From positions 1 to 40,451 of the forward strand of contig CADASI010000023.1 of assembly GCA_902790525.1 (NCBI GenBank): a DNA stretch of 40,451 bases. The letters run 5' to 3'. Position numbers and translations under genes: made by a program. A model generated the notes under the pieces. That model searched no databases. It was not told the origin of the DNA and worked only from the letters and a program-made list of their open reading frames with translations. The DNA comes from an uncultured Eubacteriales bacterium (lineage in GTDB: Bacteria > Bacillota > Clostridia > Christensenellales > Aristaeellaceae). This document shows, one piece after another, positions 15,499-24,082 of the stretch (positions are counted from its first letter, which is position 1; every line of letters starts with the position of its first letter).

Positions 15499-16576
15499 AG
15501 CAGTCCCCCCAGCGTCTCCCTGAGCTTGTCGATGTCCACGGGCTTGGACAGGTGGGCGTTCATGCCGGCCTCGAGGCACTGTCGCACATCCTCCTCGAAG
15601 GCGTTGGCGGTCAGCGCGACGATCGGTATCGTCCGGGCGTCGGGCCGGGACAGCTTCCGAATCTCCCGGGCGGCGGTCAGGCCGTCCATGACGGGCATCC
15701 GCATGTCCATCAGTATCGCGTCGAAGTGCCCCGCCGCGCTCTTTTCAAACATCTCCACGGCCTTTTGGCCGTTTTCGGCCCACTCGCAGGTCACGTCCTC
15801 CATCTCCAGTAAGTCTGTGAGCACCTCGGCATTCAATTCCTGGTCCTCCGCGATCAGCACGCGCCTGCCCGCGATGGACGCGCCCGCCGGGACCCCTTCG
15901 GCCTGTGCCGGGGCGTCGGGAAGCGCCTCGGGCGCGACCCGGCCCAGCGCCACGGTCACGGTGAAGGTGGTGCCCAGGCCCTTCTCGCTCTCGACGCCGA
16001 TCTCGTCGCTCTGGGCCCGGGAGAGGTTCAGTATCAGCGCCACGTTCATGATGATGACCGCCAGGAGCGTCAGCGCCACGGCCGCGGTCGCGCCGCCCCG
16101 GAAGCGGCGGTCAACGCCCCGCGGGTCCTCGCCCCGCCTGCGCAGCGCCGTTGCGCCGAACAGCGCCACGGCCTCGAAGAACAGGTCCACCCGGACGTGC
16201 CAGATAAAGCGGACCGCCACGCCGACCGCGGCCACCAGCAAGAGCGGCAGCGCCGCGGGGGCGTCGCCCCCGCGGGTCAGAAGCGCGGCGACGTACAGTA
16301 TAAAGACAATGAGCAGCCCGATCTGAAGGACCAGCTGCGCGCCCCTCAGCCCGGACAGCACCCCCGCCCCCGCCCCGAAGGCCAGCGCGACGCCCTCCGC
16401 GACGGCCGCCGCCGCGCAGAGCGCCAGCAGGCCATGGCGGTCAGGAGGGCGTGCGCGTCCCCCCGCAGGGCCGACAGGCCCCGCCGCGGCAGCGCGCCGG
16501 GCTTGCGTCTCAGGCCGTAAACCAGGCAGAACAGGGCCAGGAGGAGCGCCGCCAGGTTGAGTATGATCTCTGTCAT
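15495..16576 (-). pseudogene. Hybrid histidine kinase missing its kinase core, with a frameshift
   Basis: The start ATG 16576 (AAAGGAGCGG upstream) opens a frame with one membrane span. Around 16430-16440 the reading must shift by one base (TAMA to GLLALCAAAAV) to continue through about five more spans. The frame then jumps from the last span (NVALILNLSRAQ) straight to IGVESEKGLGTTFTVTV, the final strand of a histidine-kinase ATPase domain. The whole HisKA domain and most of the ATPase domain, normally some 200 residues, are absent. A complete receiver domain follows, with phosphorylatable Asp in ILMDMRMPVMDG and Lys in HLSKPVD. So there is both a large in-frame deletion and a frameshift. The receiver could in theory still be made. 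Confidence 0.8.
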
Positions 16577-16648
16577 TGTGTGCCGCTCCTTTCGTTATTA
16601 CTTCGGCAGTTATATATTGCCAATGAGATGCGCAGGATAAAGCGTCAG

Positions 16649-16731
16649 ATGCAAGGCGGAGGAGGGAGGCGATGCCGTAGCATCGGCGACTGCGAAGTAA
16701 TAATGCCCCGGCGAGGGCATGCCTGCCGTCC
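16649..16731. repeat. Dispersed GC-rich repeat (GCAAGGCGGAGG type)
   Basis: In the gap 16577-16847. It starts GCAAGGCGGAGG and contains a short palindrome (CGATGC-cgta-GCATCG) and a second GC-rich inverted patch. The same 12 bases open the sequence at 40412-40451, followed by related but diverged sequence. No ORF is present here. Confidence 0.45.
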
Positions 16732-16802
16732 CCTGTGACATTGCGCCACTGCTCTCCGGTTAAGTATATCACATCTGCCCCGGCTTTACAATACAGAACG
16801 AT

Positions 16803-16832
16803 CGGCGCCACCGGAAACCTCCGGTGACGCCG
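16803..16832 (-). terminator. Stem-loop terminator of the HAD phosphatase gene
   Basis: A 12-13 bp stem (GGCGTCACCGGA pairing with TCCGGTGGCGCC, one wobble pair) with a four-base loop lies 16 bases after the stop codon on the minus strand. The sequence beyond is GATCGTTCTG, with only a weak T content. Probably a terminator. Confidence 0.6.
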
Positions 16833-16847
16833 AACCGTCATATGGAA

Positions 16848-18371
16848 TCAGTTTTTCCCCGCGTAGAACTCGGTCTGCGTCGGGTTGGTCTGGATCATCA
16901 CGGAGCTCTGGCGGAAGGTCTCCACCAGCTCGTCCGCCGCGGCGTGGACCGCCTCCGGCGTGGTGTCGCTCAAATAGATCACCAGCGTGTACTCCTGATA
17001 CAGCTTGCCGTCGTCGCCGAGCCAGCCGCCGTGGGCCTCCTGGATGGTGTAGCCGCCGAAGTGGCGCACGAGGATCTCCTTTGCCCTGTCGATGGCCTCG
17101 GCCTGCGTGAACACGGGGGTGTTGGTGTCCTTGTCGTTGGTGCCGAGGTACATGACGTACTGCACGTCCCCGGTCGTCGGCTCCGCCGCGGCTTCCGCCT
17201 CTTCCGGCGCTTCCGCCTCTTCCGGCGCTTCCGCCGCCGCTTCGACCTCCGCCGCGTCGGAGGGAGTGATGTTCTCCGCCAGGTCGTCCAGCCAGTGGAA
17301 CTCGTCGGTCCTGACGACGTCCTCGCCGTAGATGGTCTTCCAGTCGTTGGCCATCGAGATCACGGTGAAGCCCATGTCCTCCCACTTTTTGCGCAGCTCG
17401 GGCCCCTTGGCGGCGCTGCCGTAGTCGCGGACCTCGTCGTCGGCGATGAGCTGGAAGGCCGCGCTCCGGTAGGGGTTGTCGTAGAGCGTGTAGTTGTGCA
17501 TGGCCACGTCGCCGCCGGAGTTGCCGAAGGACAGCACCGGCTGCTTGCCGATGTCCCGGGCGATCTGGAACACCTTGTTGGTCTTGAGGTTTTTGATCAG
17601 CAGCTTGTCCGTGCGCTCCAGCGCGTCGCCCTCGCTGAACACGTAGTGCAGGCCGTCCTCGTCGCCCTGGTTGGTGGCTTTCAACTGGACGTCCATGCCG
17701 ATGATGTTCTCATACGGTATGTCCAGCATGCCCTCGACGTAGGTGCGGCAGATGAAGCGGTCGCTGCCGGAGCAGATGTAGCAGTTGAAGCCGTTGTCCT
17801 GCAGGTACTCCACGACCTCGATCATCGGCAGGTAGAACGTCTCCGCGTAGGTCATGCCCTCGAAGCCGTCGGCATCGCGCACGAGCTGGCGGGTGACGAA
17901 GTCCGCGAACTCATCAAGCGTCATGCCCGCGTAGGCCTTCGCCGCGTGGGTGGCGTGCAGCATGTCCATGCCCTCCGGGAAGGAGCGGTCCATCGCGTGA
18001 TCCCGCAGCATCCGCCCGAACTCCAGCATCTCCGCGTCCGGCGTGTAGCTGGGGTCGGCCAGTATGCGCCGCGCCAGCAGGTAGTACTCCAGATAGGTGG
18101 GGTTCAGCTCCGCGCACAGCGTGCCGTCCATGTCGAAGGTGGCGATGCGGTACGGCTCGGGGATGAAGTCCTCGGAGTTCTCGTCCGTCACCGCCTCCAC
18201 GTACTCGATCAGCGCCCTGAGCGACGGCGCGTCCGGGTTCCACTCCTCAAACGCCCACTCGTCCGCGTCGTCGTCAGCCTCTTCCGCAAGCGCAAAGCCC
18301 GCCGTGCCCGTGAGCGCCAGCAGTATCGCCGTCATCAGCGCCAGAAGCGCCAGCATCGAATGCCTCATCAT
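16848..18371 (-). CDS. Secreted HAD-superfamily phosphatase with extra C-terminal domain
   Basis: 507 residues. A signal peptide covers about 1-29. The HAD core has motif I ATFDMDGTL (nucleophile D80, D82), motif II YICSGSD, a conserved Lys region, and motif IV LSFGNSGGDVAM. Its layout resembles phosphorylcholine-phosphatase-like secreted HAD enzymes. After residue about 375 comes an Ala/Glu linker with the repeat EAPEEA. A separate about 105-residue alpha/beta domain follows (VQYVMYLGTNDKD to TQTEFYAGKN) that looks like DUF3574-type small domains. Substrate is unknown; extracellular phosphate scavenging is a guess. ATG 18371 is used (GGAGGG five bases upstream); the next codon is also ATG. 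Confidence 0.82.
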   Translation of the reverse strand: MMRHSMLALLALMTAILLALTGTAGFALAEEADDDADEWAFEEWNPDAPSLRALIEYVEAVTDENSEDFIPEPYRIATFDMDGTLCAELNPTYLEYYLLARRILADPSYTPDAEMLEFGRMLRDHAMDRSFPEGMDMLHATHAAKAYAGMTLDEFADFVTRQLVRDADGFEGMTYAETFYLPMIEVVEYLQDNGFNCYICSGSDRFICRTYVEGMLDIPYENIIGMDVQLKATNQGDEDGLHYVFSEGDALERTDKLLIKNLKTNKVFQIARDIGKQPVLSFGNSGGDVAMHNYTLYDNPYRSAAFQLIADDEVRDYGSAAKGPELRKKWEDMGFTVISMANDWKTIYGEDVVRTDEFHWLDDLAENITPSDAAEVEAAAEAPEEAEAPEEAEAAAEPTTGDVQYVMYLGTNDKDTNTPVFTQAEAIDRAKEILVRHFGGYTIQEAHGGWLGDDGKLYQEYTLVIYLSDTTPEAVHAAADELVETFRQSSVMIQTNPTQTEFYAGKN

Positions 18372-18403
18372 TCAAGCCCTCCGTTTTCATAAGATTTATA
18401 CGA

Positions 18404-18432
18404 ATTATAGCATATTCCCCGACAAATCACAA
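18404..18432 (-). promoter_or_regulatory. Promoter of the HAD phosphatase gene
   Basis: TTGTGA, 17-base spacer, TATAAT with an extended TGC before it, about 32 bases before the start codon on the minus strand. Confidence 0.7.
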
Positions 18433-18587
18433 GAACGAAATCCTGCGGTCGCGCTGCCCGCAGGAGGGGGCGCAGCGGGGCCCGGCGCCGTGATCGCGCC
18501 GGTAAAAGCGCCGCGCCGCGGCACTTTCGCCCGATGCGCGAAGGGCGGGCGCGCACCGTTAAATTTTGACGAGCCGCCGGATTGCCC

Positions 18588-18616
18588 TTTACTTTACCGC
18601 GTTAATGTGATATCTT
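18588..18616 (+). promoter_or_regulatory. Candidate promoter of the amino acid importer operon
   Basis: TTTACT, 17-base spacer, TATCTT with an extended TGA. It lies in an A/T-rich stretch 40-70 bases before the start at 18656, divergent from the phosphatase promoter. The rest of the gap (18433-18587) is GC-rich, with a small CCTGCGG/CCCGCAGG hairpin and no ORF. Confidence 0.4.
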
Positions 18617-18655
18617 ATATCTATGTCTTATCAAATACTATGGAGGAATTGAAAA

Positions 18656-19429
18656 ATGAAGCGTATCGTAGCATTGATGATCGCCCTGATGCTCTGCCTG
18701 TGCATGGCGGCCCTGGCCGAGGACAGCGACATGGCCTATGTGAAGGCCAACGGCAAGCTGGTGGTGGGCATCACGGACTTTGCCCCGATGGACTACAAGG
18801 ACGAATCCGGCGAGTGGATCGGCTTTGACGCCGACATGGCCAAGGCGTTTGCCGAGAGCCTGGGCGTGGACGTGGAGTTCATCGAGATCGACTGGGACAA
18901 CAAGATCATGGAGCTGGACAACAAGTCCATCGACGTGGTGTGGAACGGCATGACCCTGACCGATGACGTCAAGGCCGCCATGGAGTGCTCCAACGCCTAC
19001 GCCAACAACGCGCAGGTGGTGATCGTGCCCGCGGACGTGGCCGATCAGTACCAGACCGCCGAGAGCATCGCCGAGTTGAACATCGCCGTGGAGAACGGCT
19101 CCGCCGGCGAGGAGGTCGTGAGCGCGCTGGGCTACACGATCACCGAGGTCGCCACCCAGGCCGACGCGCTGATGGAGGTCGCCGCGGGCACCTCCGACGC
19201 CGCCGTGATCGACAGCCTGATGGCCGCCGCCATGGTCGGTGAGGGCACCGGCTACGCCAACCTGACCTACACCGTCGGCCTCAACAGCGAGGAGTACGGC
19301 GCGGGCTTCCGCAAGGGCTCCGACCTGGCCGCCGCGCTGAACGACTTCATGAAGGCCGCCTGGGACGACGGCACCATGTCGACCATCGCCGAGACCTACG
19401 GCGTGCAGGCCGCGATCATCGCGCAATAG
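18656..19429 (+). CDS. Polar amino acid ABC transporter substrate-binding protein
   Basis: 257 residues, extracellular solute-binding family 3. The signal peptide is about residues 1-21 (MKRIVALMIALMLCLCMAALA); a Cys within the hydrophobic core is not in a good lipobox, so lipid anchoring is uncertain. Family signatures are GKLVVGITDFAPMDY near the N-terminus, IGFDADMAKAFAESLGVDVEFIEIDW, and IDVVWNGMTLTDD. Start follows TGGAGGAATT. It is the first gene of a three-gene importer. A strong stem-loop follows it, which commonly keeps binding-protein mRNA more abundant than permease mRNA. Confidence 0.94.
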   Translation: MKRIVALMIALMLCLCMAALAEDSDMAYVKANGKLVVGITDFAPMDYKDESGEWIGFDADMAKAFAESLGVDVEFIEIDWDNKIMELDNKSIDVVWNGMTLTDDVKAAMECSNAYANNAQVVIVPADVADQYQTAESIAELNIAVENGSAGEEVVSALGYTITEVATQADALMEVAAGTSDAAVIDSLMAAAMVGEGTGYANLTYTVGLNSEEYGAGFRKGSDLAAALNDFMKAAWDDGTMSTIAETYGVQAAIIAQ

Positions 19430-19471
19430 GCGGGCTGCGCCCGCGGGCAATCGCTGCCGCGCGGATATGAC

Positions 19472-19508
19472 GGACACTGGGGGCCATTGATTCAAGCCCC
19501 CAGTGTCC
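19472..19508 (+). terminator. Perfect 13-bp stem-loop between binding protein and permease
   Basis: GGACACTGGGGGC pairs with GCCCCCAGTGTCC around an 11-base loop, about 42 bases after the stop codon. The tail TGTCTTGCGTTT is only moderately T-rich, so partial termination plus mRNA stabilisation is likely. Confidence 0.7.
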
Positions 19509-19546
19509 TGTCTTGCGTTTCGGGCAAAACGGGCGGTGTATCCGTA

Positions 19547-19581
19547 ACCCTTACTCCCTACTCCCTACTCCCTACTCCCTA
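19547..19581 (+). repeat. CTACTCC heptad array in the operon leader of the permease
   Basis: Four to five tandem period-7 units (CCCTACT) follow GTAACCC and end at CTAAA. They sit directly before the permease ribosome site (AGAAGG). The complementary strand has five GGG runs with four- or five-base loops. The same GTAACCC..CTAAA unit, shorter, is at 38150-38175. Confidence 0.85.
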
Positions 19582-19598
19582 AAGAAGGCCGTGAACCC

Positions 19599-20288
19599 AT
19601 GCAGTTATTCCTCGAACAATTTCCCATCGTCGTGCGCTCGCTGAACGTGGGCTTTTTGCAGACGCTGAAGCTGTTTTGCGTGACCCTGATCGGCGCGCTG
19701 CCCCTGGGGCTGGTGATCGCTTTCGGGTCCATGTCCAGGATCAAGCCGCTGAGCATATTCACCCGCATCATCGTGTGGATCGTGCGCGGCTCGCCGCTGA
19801 TGATACAGCTTCTGATCATATTCTACTTCCCCGGCATCGTGCTGCACAAGACCGTTTGGGGCGGCGGCGAGGCGGGGCGGTTCGCGGCGGCGTCCACGGC
19901 GTTCATCATCAACTACGCCTGCTACTTCTCCGAGATCTACCGCGGCGGCATACAGTCCGTGCCGGTGGGCCAGGAGGAGGCCGGGCTGGTGCTGGGCATG
20001 ACCAAGCCGCAGATATTCTTCCACGTCAAGCTCTCGCAGGTCATCAAGCGCATCGTGCCGCCCATGTCCAACGAGATCATCACGCTGGTGAAGGACACCT
20101 CGCTGGCGCGCATCATCGCGCTGCAGGAGATCATCTGGGCGGGCCAGGCGTTCATGAAGTCCAGCCAGGGCATCTCCGGCGCCATCTGGCCGCTGTTCTT
20201 CACGGGCGTGTACTACCTGGCATGCAACGGGCTGTTGACGCTGCTGTTCGGCTGGGTGGAGCGCAAACTGGGATATTATAAGGTGTGA
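19599..20288 (+). CDS. Amino acid ABC transporter permease
   Basis: 229 residues, HisM/GlnP family. Membrane segments begin at about residue 20. The conserved EAA-type loop is seen in the segment QEEAGLVLGMTKPQIFFHVKLSQ (about 125-150), where E-A-G-x-x-x-G is the family signature. It ends at TGA 20286-20288, six bases before the ATPase start. A single permease of this kind usually works as a homodimer with two ATPase subunits. The weak ribosome site AGAAGG is ten bases upstream and directly follows the heptad array. Confidence 0.94.
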   Translation: MQLFLEQFPIVVRSLNVGFLQTLKLFCVTLIGALPLGLVIAFGSMSRIKPLSIFTRIIVWIVRGSPLMIQLLIIFYFPGIVLHKTVWGGGEAGRFAAASTAFIINYACYFSEIYRGGIQSVPVGQEEAGLVLGMTKPQIFFHVKLSQVIKRIVPPMSNEIITLVKDTSLARIIALQEIIWAGQAFMKSSQGISGAIWPLFFTGVYYLACNGLLTLLFGWVERKLGYYKV

Positions 20289-20294
20289 TAGGCT

Positions 20295-21089
<795 letters not shown>

Positions 21090-21584
21090 TCATCCTTTGC
21101 CCGTACTGCCGAAGCCGCCCACGCGCGCGCCGTCGGCATGATCGTCCTCGGTGATGCCGAAGGGCAGGAACACCCCCTGTGCGAAGGCTTCGAGGGCCTC
21201 GACGCGCAGGGGTTTTTCGCCGGCGTTGGTGAGCTTGATGAATATGTGCCCCTCGTTGCGGGCGTCGAAGTAGTCCGCGTCCACCACGCCCACGGTGTTG
21301 TTGAGCTGCACGCGGTACTTGAACCCCAGCCCGCTGCGGGGAAACAGCATCAGCACCCAGCCCGGGGCGATGCGCGCCCGGATGCCGGTGGGGATGCGGA
21401 TCGTCTCGCCGGGGTTGAGGGCGAAGGCCAGCGGCGCGTAGAAGTCGTAGCCCGCCGAGCCCGCGGTGGCCCGCCGGGGCAGGCGCAGCACGTCGTAGGG
21501 GTTGGGCAGCATGGGGAAGCACTCCCGCCAGTCGGCATCGAAGCGCTCCGTGCTGACCTTCATAAATCGGGCGATTCTCTCCAT
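21090..21584 (-). CDS. dut: dUTP diphosphatase, trimeric type
   Basis: 164 residues. It converts dUTP to dUMP and pyrophosphate. Motif 1 is TAGSAGYDFYAP, motif 2 LFPRSGLG, motif 3 NNTVGVVDADYFDA (catalytic Asp kept, usual RG replaced), motif 4 EAFAQGVFLPF, and motif 5 GGFGSTGKG at the C-terminus. Start ATG 21584 follows GGAGGAGG; a longer open frame to 21896 is only read-through on the opposite phase of the upstream gene. It overlaps the end of the RadC-like gene by 25 bases. The diverged motif 3 is noticeable but the phosphate-binding and P-loop-like ends are intact. Confidence 0.9.
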   Translation of the reverse strand: MERIARFMKVSTERFDADWRECFPMLPNPYDVLRLPRRATAGSAGYDFYAPLAFALNPGETIRIPTGIRARIAPGWVLMLFPRSGLGFKYRVQLNNTVGVVDADYFDARNEGHIFIKLTNAGEKPLRVEALEAFAQGVFLPFGITEDDHADGARVGGFGSTGKG

Positions 21585-22333
21585 GACGCATCCTCCTCCG
21601 TATAGCGCTCGTGCAGCCGCAGGTCGTCGCAGACCGCGCGCACGTCGTCCATCTCGCGGGCCTGGTTCAGGCTGTGAAAGCCCGCCTCGCCCACCAGCAG
21701 CACATCCAACAGCTCCACCCGCACCGCCCGGAGGGTGACCGCCAAGCTGTTTAAGAACTCGCGCTCCTCCGGGGTGAGCTGAAGCGGCTCCGGCCCGGCG
21801 AAGCACACCAGGAACGCCCGCCGGGCCTGCAGCGCCAGCGCCTCCCGCAGGATCTGCTGGGCGATCATCGGGTCCGCCCAGCCCAGGGAGTCGCACAGCA
21901 CCGAGCGCATCAGCAGCCGGTCCTCGTAGTCGGTGTAGAGCATCCAGGTCTGGGGCGCGGGCACGTCCCGCCAGCCGGGGGAGACGAAGCGTATCAGGTC
22001 CCGCGCCCGCCAGATCCGCAGCTGCGGCGCGACGCTGGCCTCGGCGAAGCGCCGGGTCAATTCGCCGGTGCGCAGTATCCAGTCCGCCGCCTGCCGCTTC
22101 ATGCCCGCCACGGCCATCAACTGATCCCGCGGGGCCGAGAGCACCGCCTCGATGGTGCTGAACCGCCCGATCAGCGCCCGGGCCAGTTCGGCCATGTCGG
22201 CGCGCAGGTCGGACTGGTACAGTATCAGCTCCACGATCTCATAGGGGCGCAGGGCCTCTATGCCCACCGTCCGCGCCTTGTCACGCAGGCGCGCGCGATG
22301 GCCCAGCCAGTATTGTTCCGCGTCGTTGGGCAT
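21560..22333 (-). CDS. RadC-like protein with degenerate metalloprotease motif
   Basis: 257 residues. The N-terminal half matches the UPF0758/RadC helix-hairpin-helix region (GHRARLRDKARTVG, LRPYEIVELILYQ, FSTIEAVLSAPRDQLMAVAGM). The C-terminal half aligns with the RadC JAB1/MPN domain by position. However, where HNHPSG is expected the protein has CFAGPE, and the later Asp-His pair reads LDVLLVG. No zinc ligands remain, so it is probably not a peptidase. The biological role of RadC is itself unclear. AAGGAG precedes the ATG. It sits between cls and dut on the same strand, and the three likely form one transcript. Confidence 0.82.
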   Translation of the reverse strand: MPNDAEQYWLGHRARLRDKARTVGIEALRPYEIVELILYQSDLRADMAELARALIGRFSTIEAVLSAPRDQLMAVAGMKRQAADWILRTGELTRRFAEASVAPQLRIWRARDLIRFVSPGWRDVPAPQTWMLYTDYEDRLLMRSVLCDSLGWADPMIAQQILREALALQARRAFLVCFAGPEPLQLTPEEREFLNSLAVTLRAVRVELLDVLLVGEAGFHSLNQAREMDDVRAVCDDLRLHERYTEEDASWRESPDL

Positions 22334-22372
22334 GGTCGGCGTCTCCTTGTCGTTTCTTTTGTACAGAGGTGT

Positions 22373-23968
22373 TTACATCAGCGGGGCCAGCACCTTCAAC
22401 AGCCAGCCCATCACCCGCGTGGTCAGCTTTTCGTGGCGCAAATCGTCCAGGTGGATCTCCTGGCACTTGGCGGCGGTGTCCCGGAAATCGCGCTCGATGT
22501 CCCCGATGGCAGGCATGCCGTACAGGTACGCGGCGCACTCAAAGTGCAGGTAGAGACTCCGGTAGTCCAGGTTGATGGTGCCCACCACGGCCTTGACGTC
22601 GTCGGACACGAACACCTTCGCGTGCACGAAGCCCGGGGTGTACTCCAGTATGCACACCCCCGCCTCCAGCAGCTCCCGGTAGTGGGTCTTGGCCAGGGCG
22701 AAGGCGTACTTCTTGTCCGGGATGTGGGGCAGCAGCAGCACCACCTCCACGCCGCGCTTGGCCGCGAAGCTCAGCGCCGTGACCATCTCGCAGTCGAGGA
22801 TCAGGTAGGGGGTCATGATGTGCACGTAGCGGTTGGCGCGGTTGATGATGTCCAAATACACCATCTCGCCCACGCGCTCGTCGTCCAGCGGGCTGTCGCC
22901 GTAGGGCAGCACGTAGCCCGGCGCGGCCACCGGCGGGTTTTTGACCTCAAGATACCGGGCGAAGTGCTCCGATTTGCCGTCCAGGTTCCACATCTGCAAA
23001 AACATCAGCGTGAAGGACTGCACCGCCTCGCCCCGCAACAGCACCGCCGCGTCCTTCCAGTGGCCGTAGAGCTGCTTTGCGTTGATGTACTCGTCGGCCA
23101 GGTTCACGCCGCCGGTGAGGGCGGTCTTGCCGTCCACCACCAGTATCTTGCGGTGGTCGCGGTTGTTGTAGTGGGGGGAGATCACCGGGCGCAGGGGGGA
23201 GAACATCTTGCACTGTATGCCCAGCTGTTCGAGCATCTTCGGGTAGCTGTACGGCAGCCGGAACAGCGCGCAGGTGCCGTCGTACAGGAGCCGCACCTCC
23301 ACGCCCTGGGAGATCTTCTCCTCCAGCTTCTGGAGGATCCGCCCCCACATGACGCCCTCGTCCACGATGAAGAACTCCATGAAGATGAAGTGCTCCGCCT
23401 CGTCCAGCATCCCGAGTATGGCCTCCAGCGCGGCCTCGCCGGAGGGCAGGTATTCCGCCTGCGTGTTGGCGTAGGGGGCGAAGTAGCCGGTGCGCCACAT
23501 GTACTCCGACAGCGCGCCGAGATCGGGGTTCTCCCGCGCGAGGCGCTTGCGTAGCTCGGACTGGTCCGGCTGCAGCGGCGCGGTGCGGCTTATGAGCTCG
23601 CTCAGGCGGCGGTTGAGCATGCGGTGGCCCAGGTCGAACTCCGAAAACAGGTAGAGCGTCACCCCCACCGGCGGCAAGAGCACGATCAGCAGTATCCAGG
23701 TGATCTTGCTGACCGGGTCGGAGGACTTGTTCACCAGCCGCACGATGATGACGCCGTAGAACACCATCAACAGGCCGTAGAAGTAGGGAATGAACCGGCG
23801 CATGGATCGGAAAGCCCAGTACAGCAGGAAGATTTGCAGCGCAAACAGCACGATGATCAGCATCGTACGCCCGAACAGCACGTGCAGTATGCCGCGCCTG
23901 CTCTTCTCCACCAGCCGGATGCCGGTGTTGTCCCTGCCGGATTTGTCCCGGATTTTCTGCTTGTCCAT
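22373..23968 (-). CDS. cls: Cardiolipin synthase, phospholipase D family
   Basis: 531 residues. Two N-terminal membrane spans lie at about 30-75, with a short cytoplasmic tail before them. The first HKD motif is HRKILVVDGKTALTGG (H272) and the second is VHAKVFVSDD (H449). This is the bacterial Cls architecture that joins two phosphatidylglycerols at the membrane. Start ATG 23968 is preferred to the ATG four codons earlier because GGAG lies six bases before it, while the earlier one has no ribosome site. A promoter-like TTGATT-16-TATATT lies just upstream, overlapping the tail of the oppA terminator. The downstream RadC-like gene follows after about 40 bases. Confidence 0.93.
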   Translation of the reverse strand: MDKQKIRDKSGRDNTGIRLVEKSRRGILHVLFGRTMLIIVLFALQIFLLYWAFRSMRRFIPYFYGLLMVFYGVIIVRLVNKSSDPVSKITWILLIVLLPPVGVTLYLFSEFDLGHRMLNRRLSELISRTAPLQPDQSELRKRLARENPDLGALSEYMWRTGYFAPYANTQAEYLPSGEAALEAILGMLDEAEHFIFMEFFIVDEGVMWGRILQKLEEKISQGVEVRLLYDGTCALFRLPYSYPKMLEQLGIQCKMFSPLRPVISPHYNNRDHRKILVVDGKTALTGGVNLADEYINAKQLYGHWKDAAVLLRGEAVQSFTLMFLQMWNLDGKSEHFARYLEVKNPPVAAPGYVLPYGDSPLDDERVGEMVYLDIINRANRYVHIMTPYLILDCEMVTALSFAAKRGVEVVLLLPHIPDKKYAFALAKTHYRELLEAGVCILEYTPGFVHAKVFVSDDVKAVVGTINLDYRSLYLHFECAAYLYGMPAIGDIERDFRDTAAKCQEIHLDDLRHEKLTTRVMGWLLKVLAPLM

Positions 23969-24026
23969 GAAAGACTCCATGTTCAGGAGATATTTTTTCC
24001 ATTAATTAATATACCCCAAACCGGGT

Positions 24027-24064
24027 AAAAAATCAAGTGCCGACAGTCGTGAGACTGTCGGCAC
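24027..24064 (-). terminator. Rho-independent terminator of the opp operon
   Basis: A perfect 12-bp stem (GTGCCGACAGTC / GACTGTCGGCAC) with a four-base loop is followed on the minus strand by TTGATTTTTTA. It lies 18 bases after the oppA stop codon. The clearest terminator in the window. Confidence 0.9.
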
Positions 24065-24082
24065 AAATGGCGTTCTGCCGGA

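Noticed and set aside
16577-16841. N-terminal extension of the hybrid kinase frame to 16841
   Set aside because: The extension crosses the dispersed repeat and the gap, lacks a ribosome site, and the membrane N-terminus starting at 16576 in another frame fits better with a one-base shift.
21585-21896. 104-codon N-terminal extension of dUTPase
   Set aside because: It lies in the wrong phase of the RadC-like gene, is Gly/Ala/Pro/Arg-rich, and the ATG at 21584 has a strong ribosome site and gives the usual dUTPase length.
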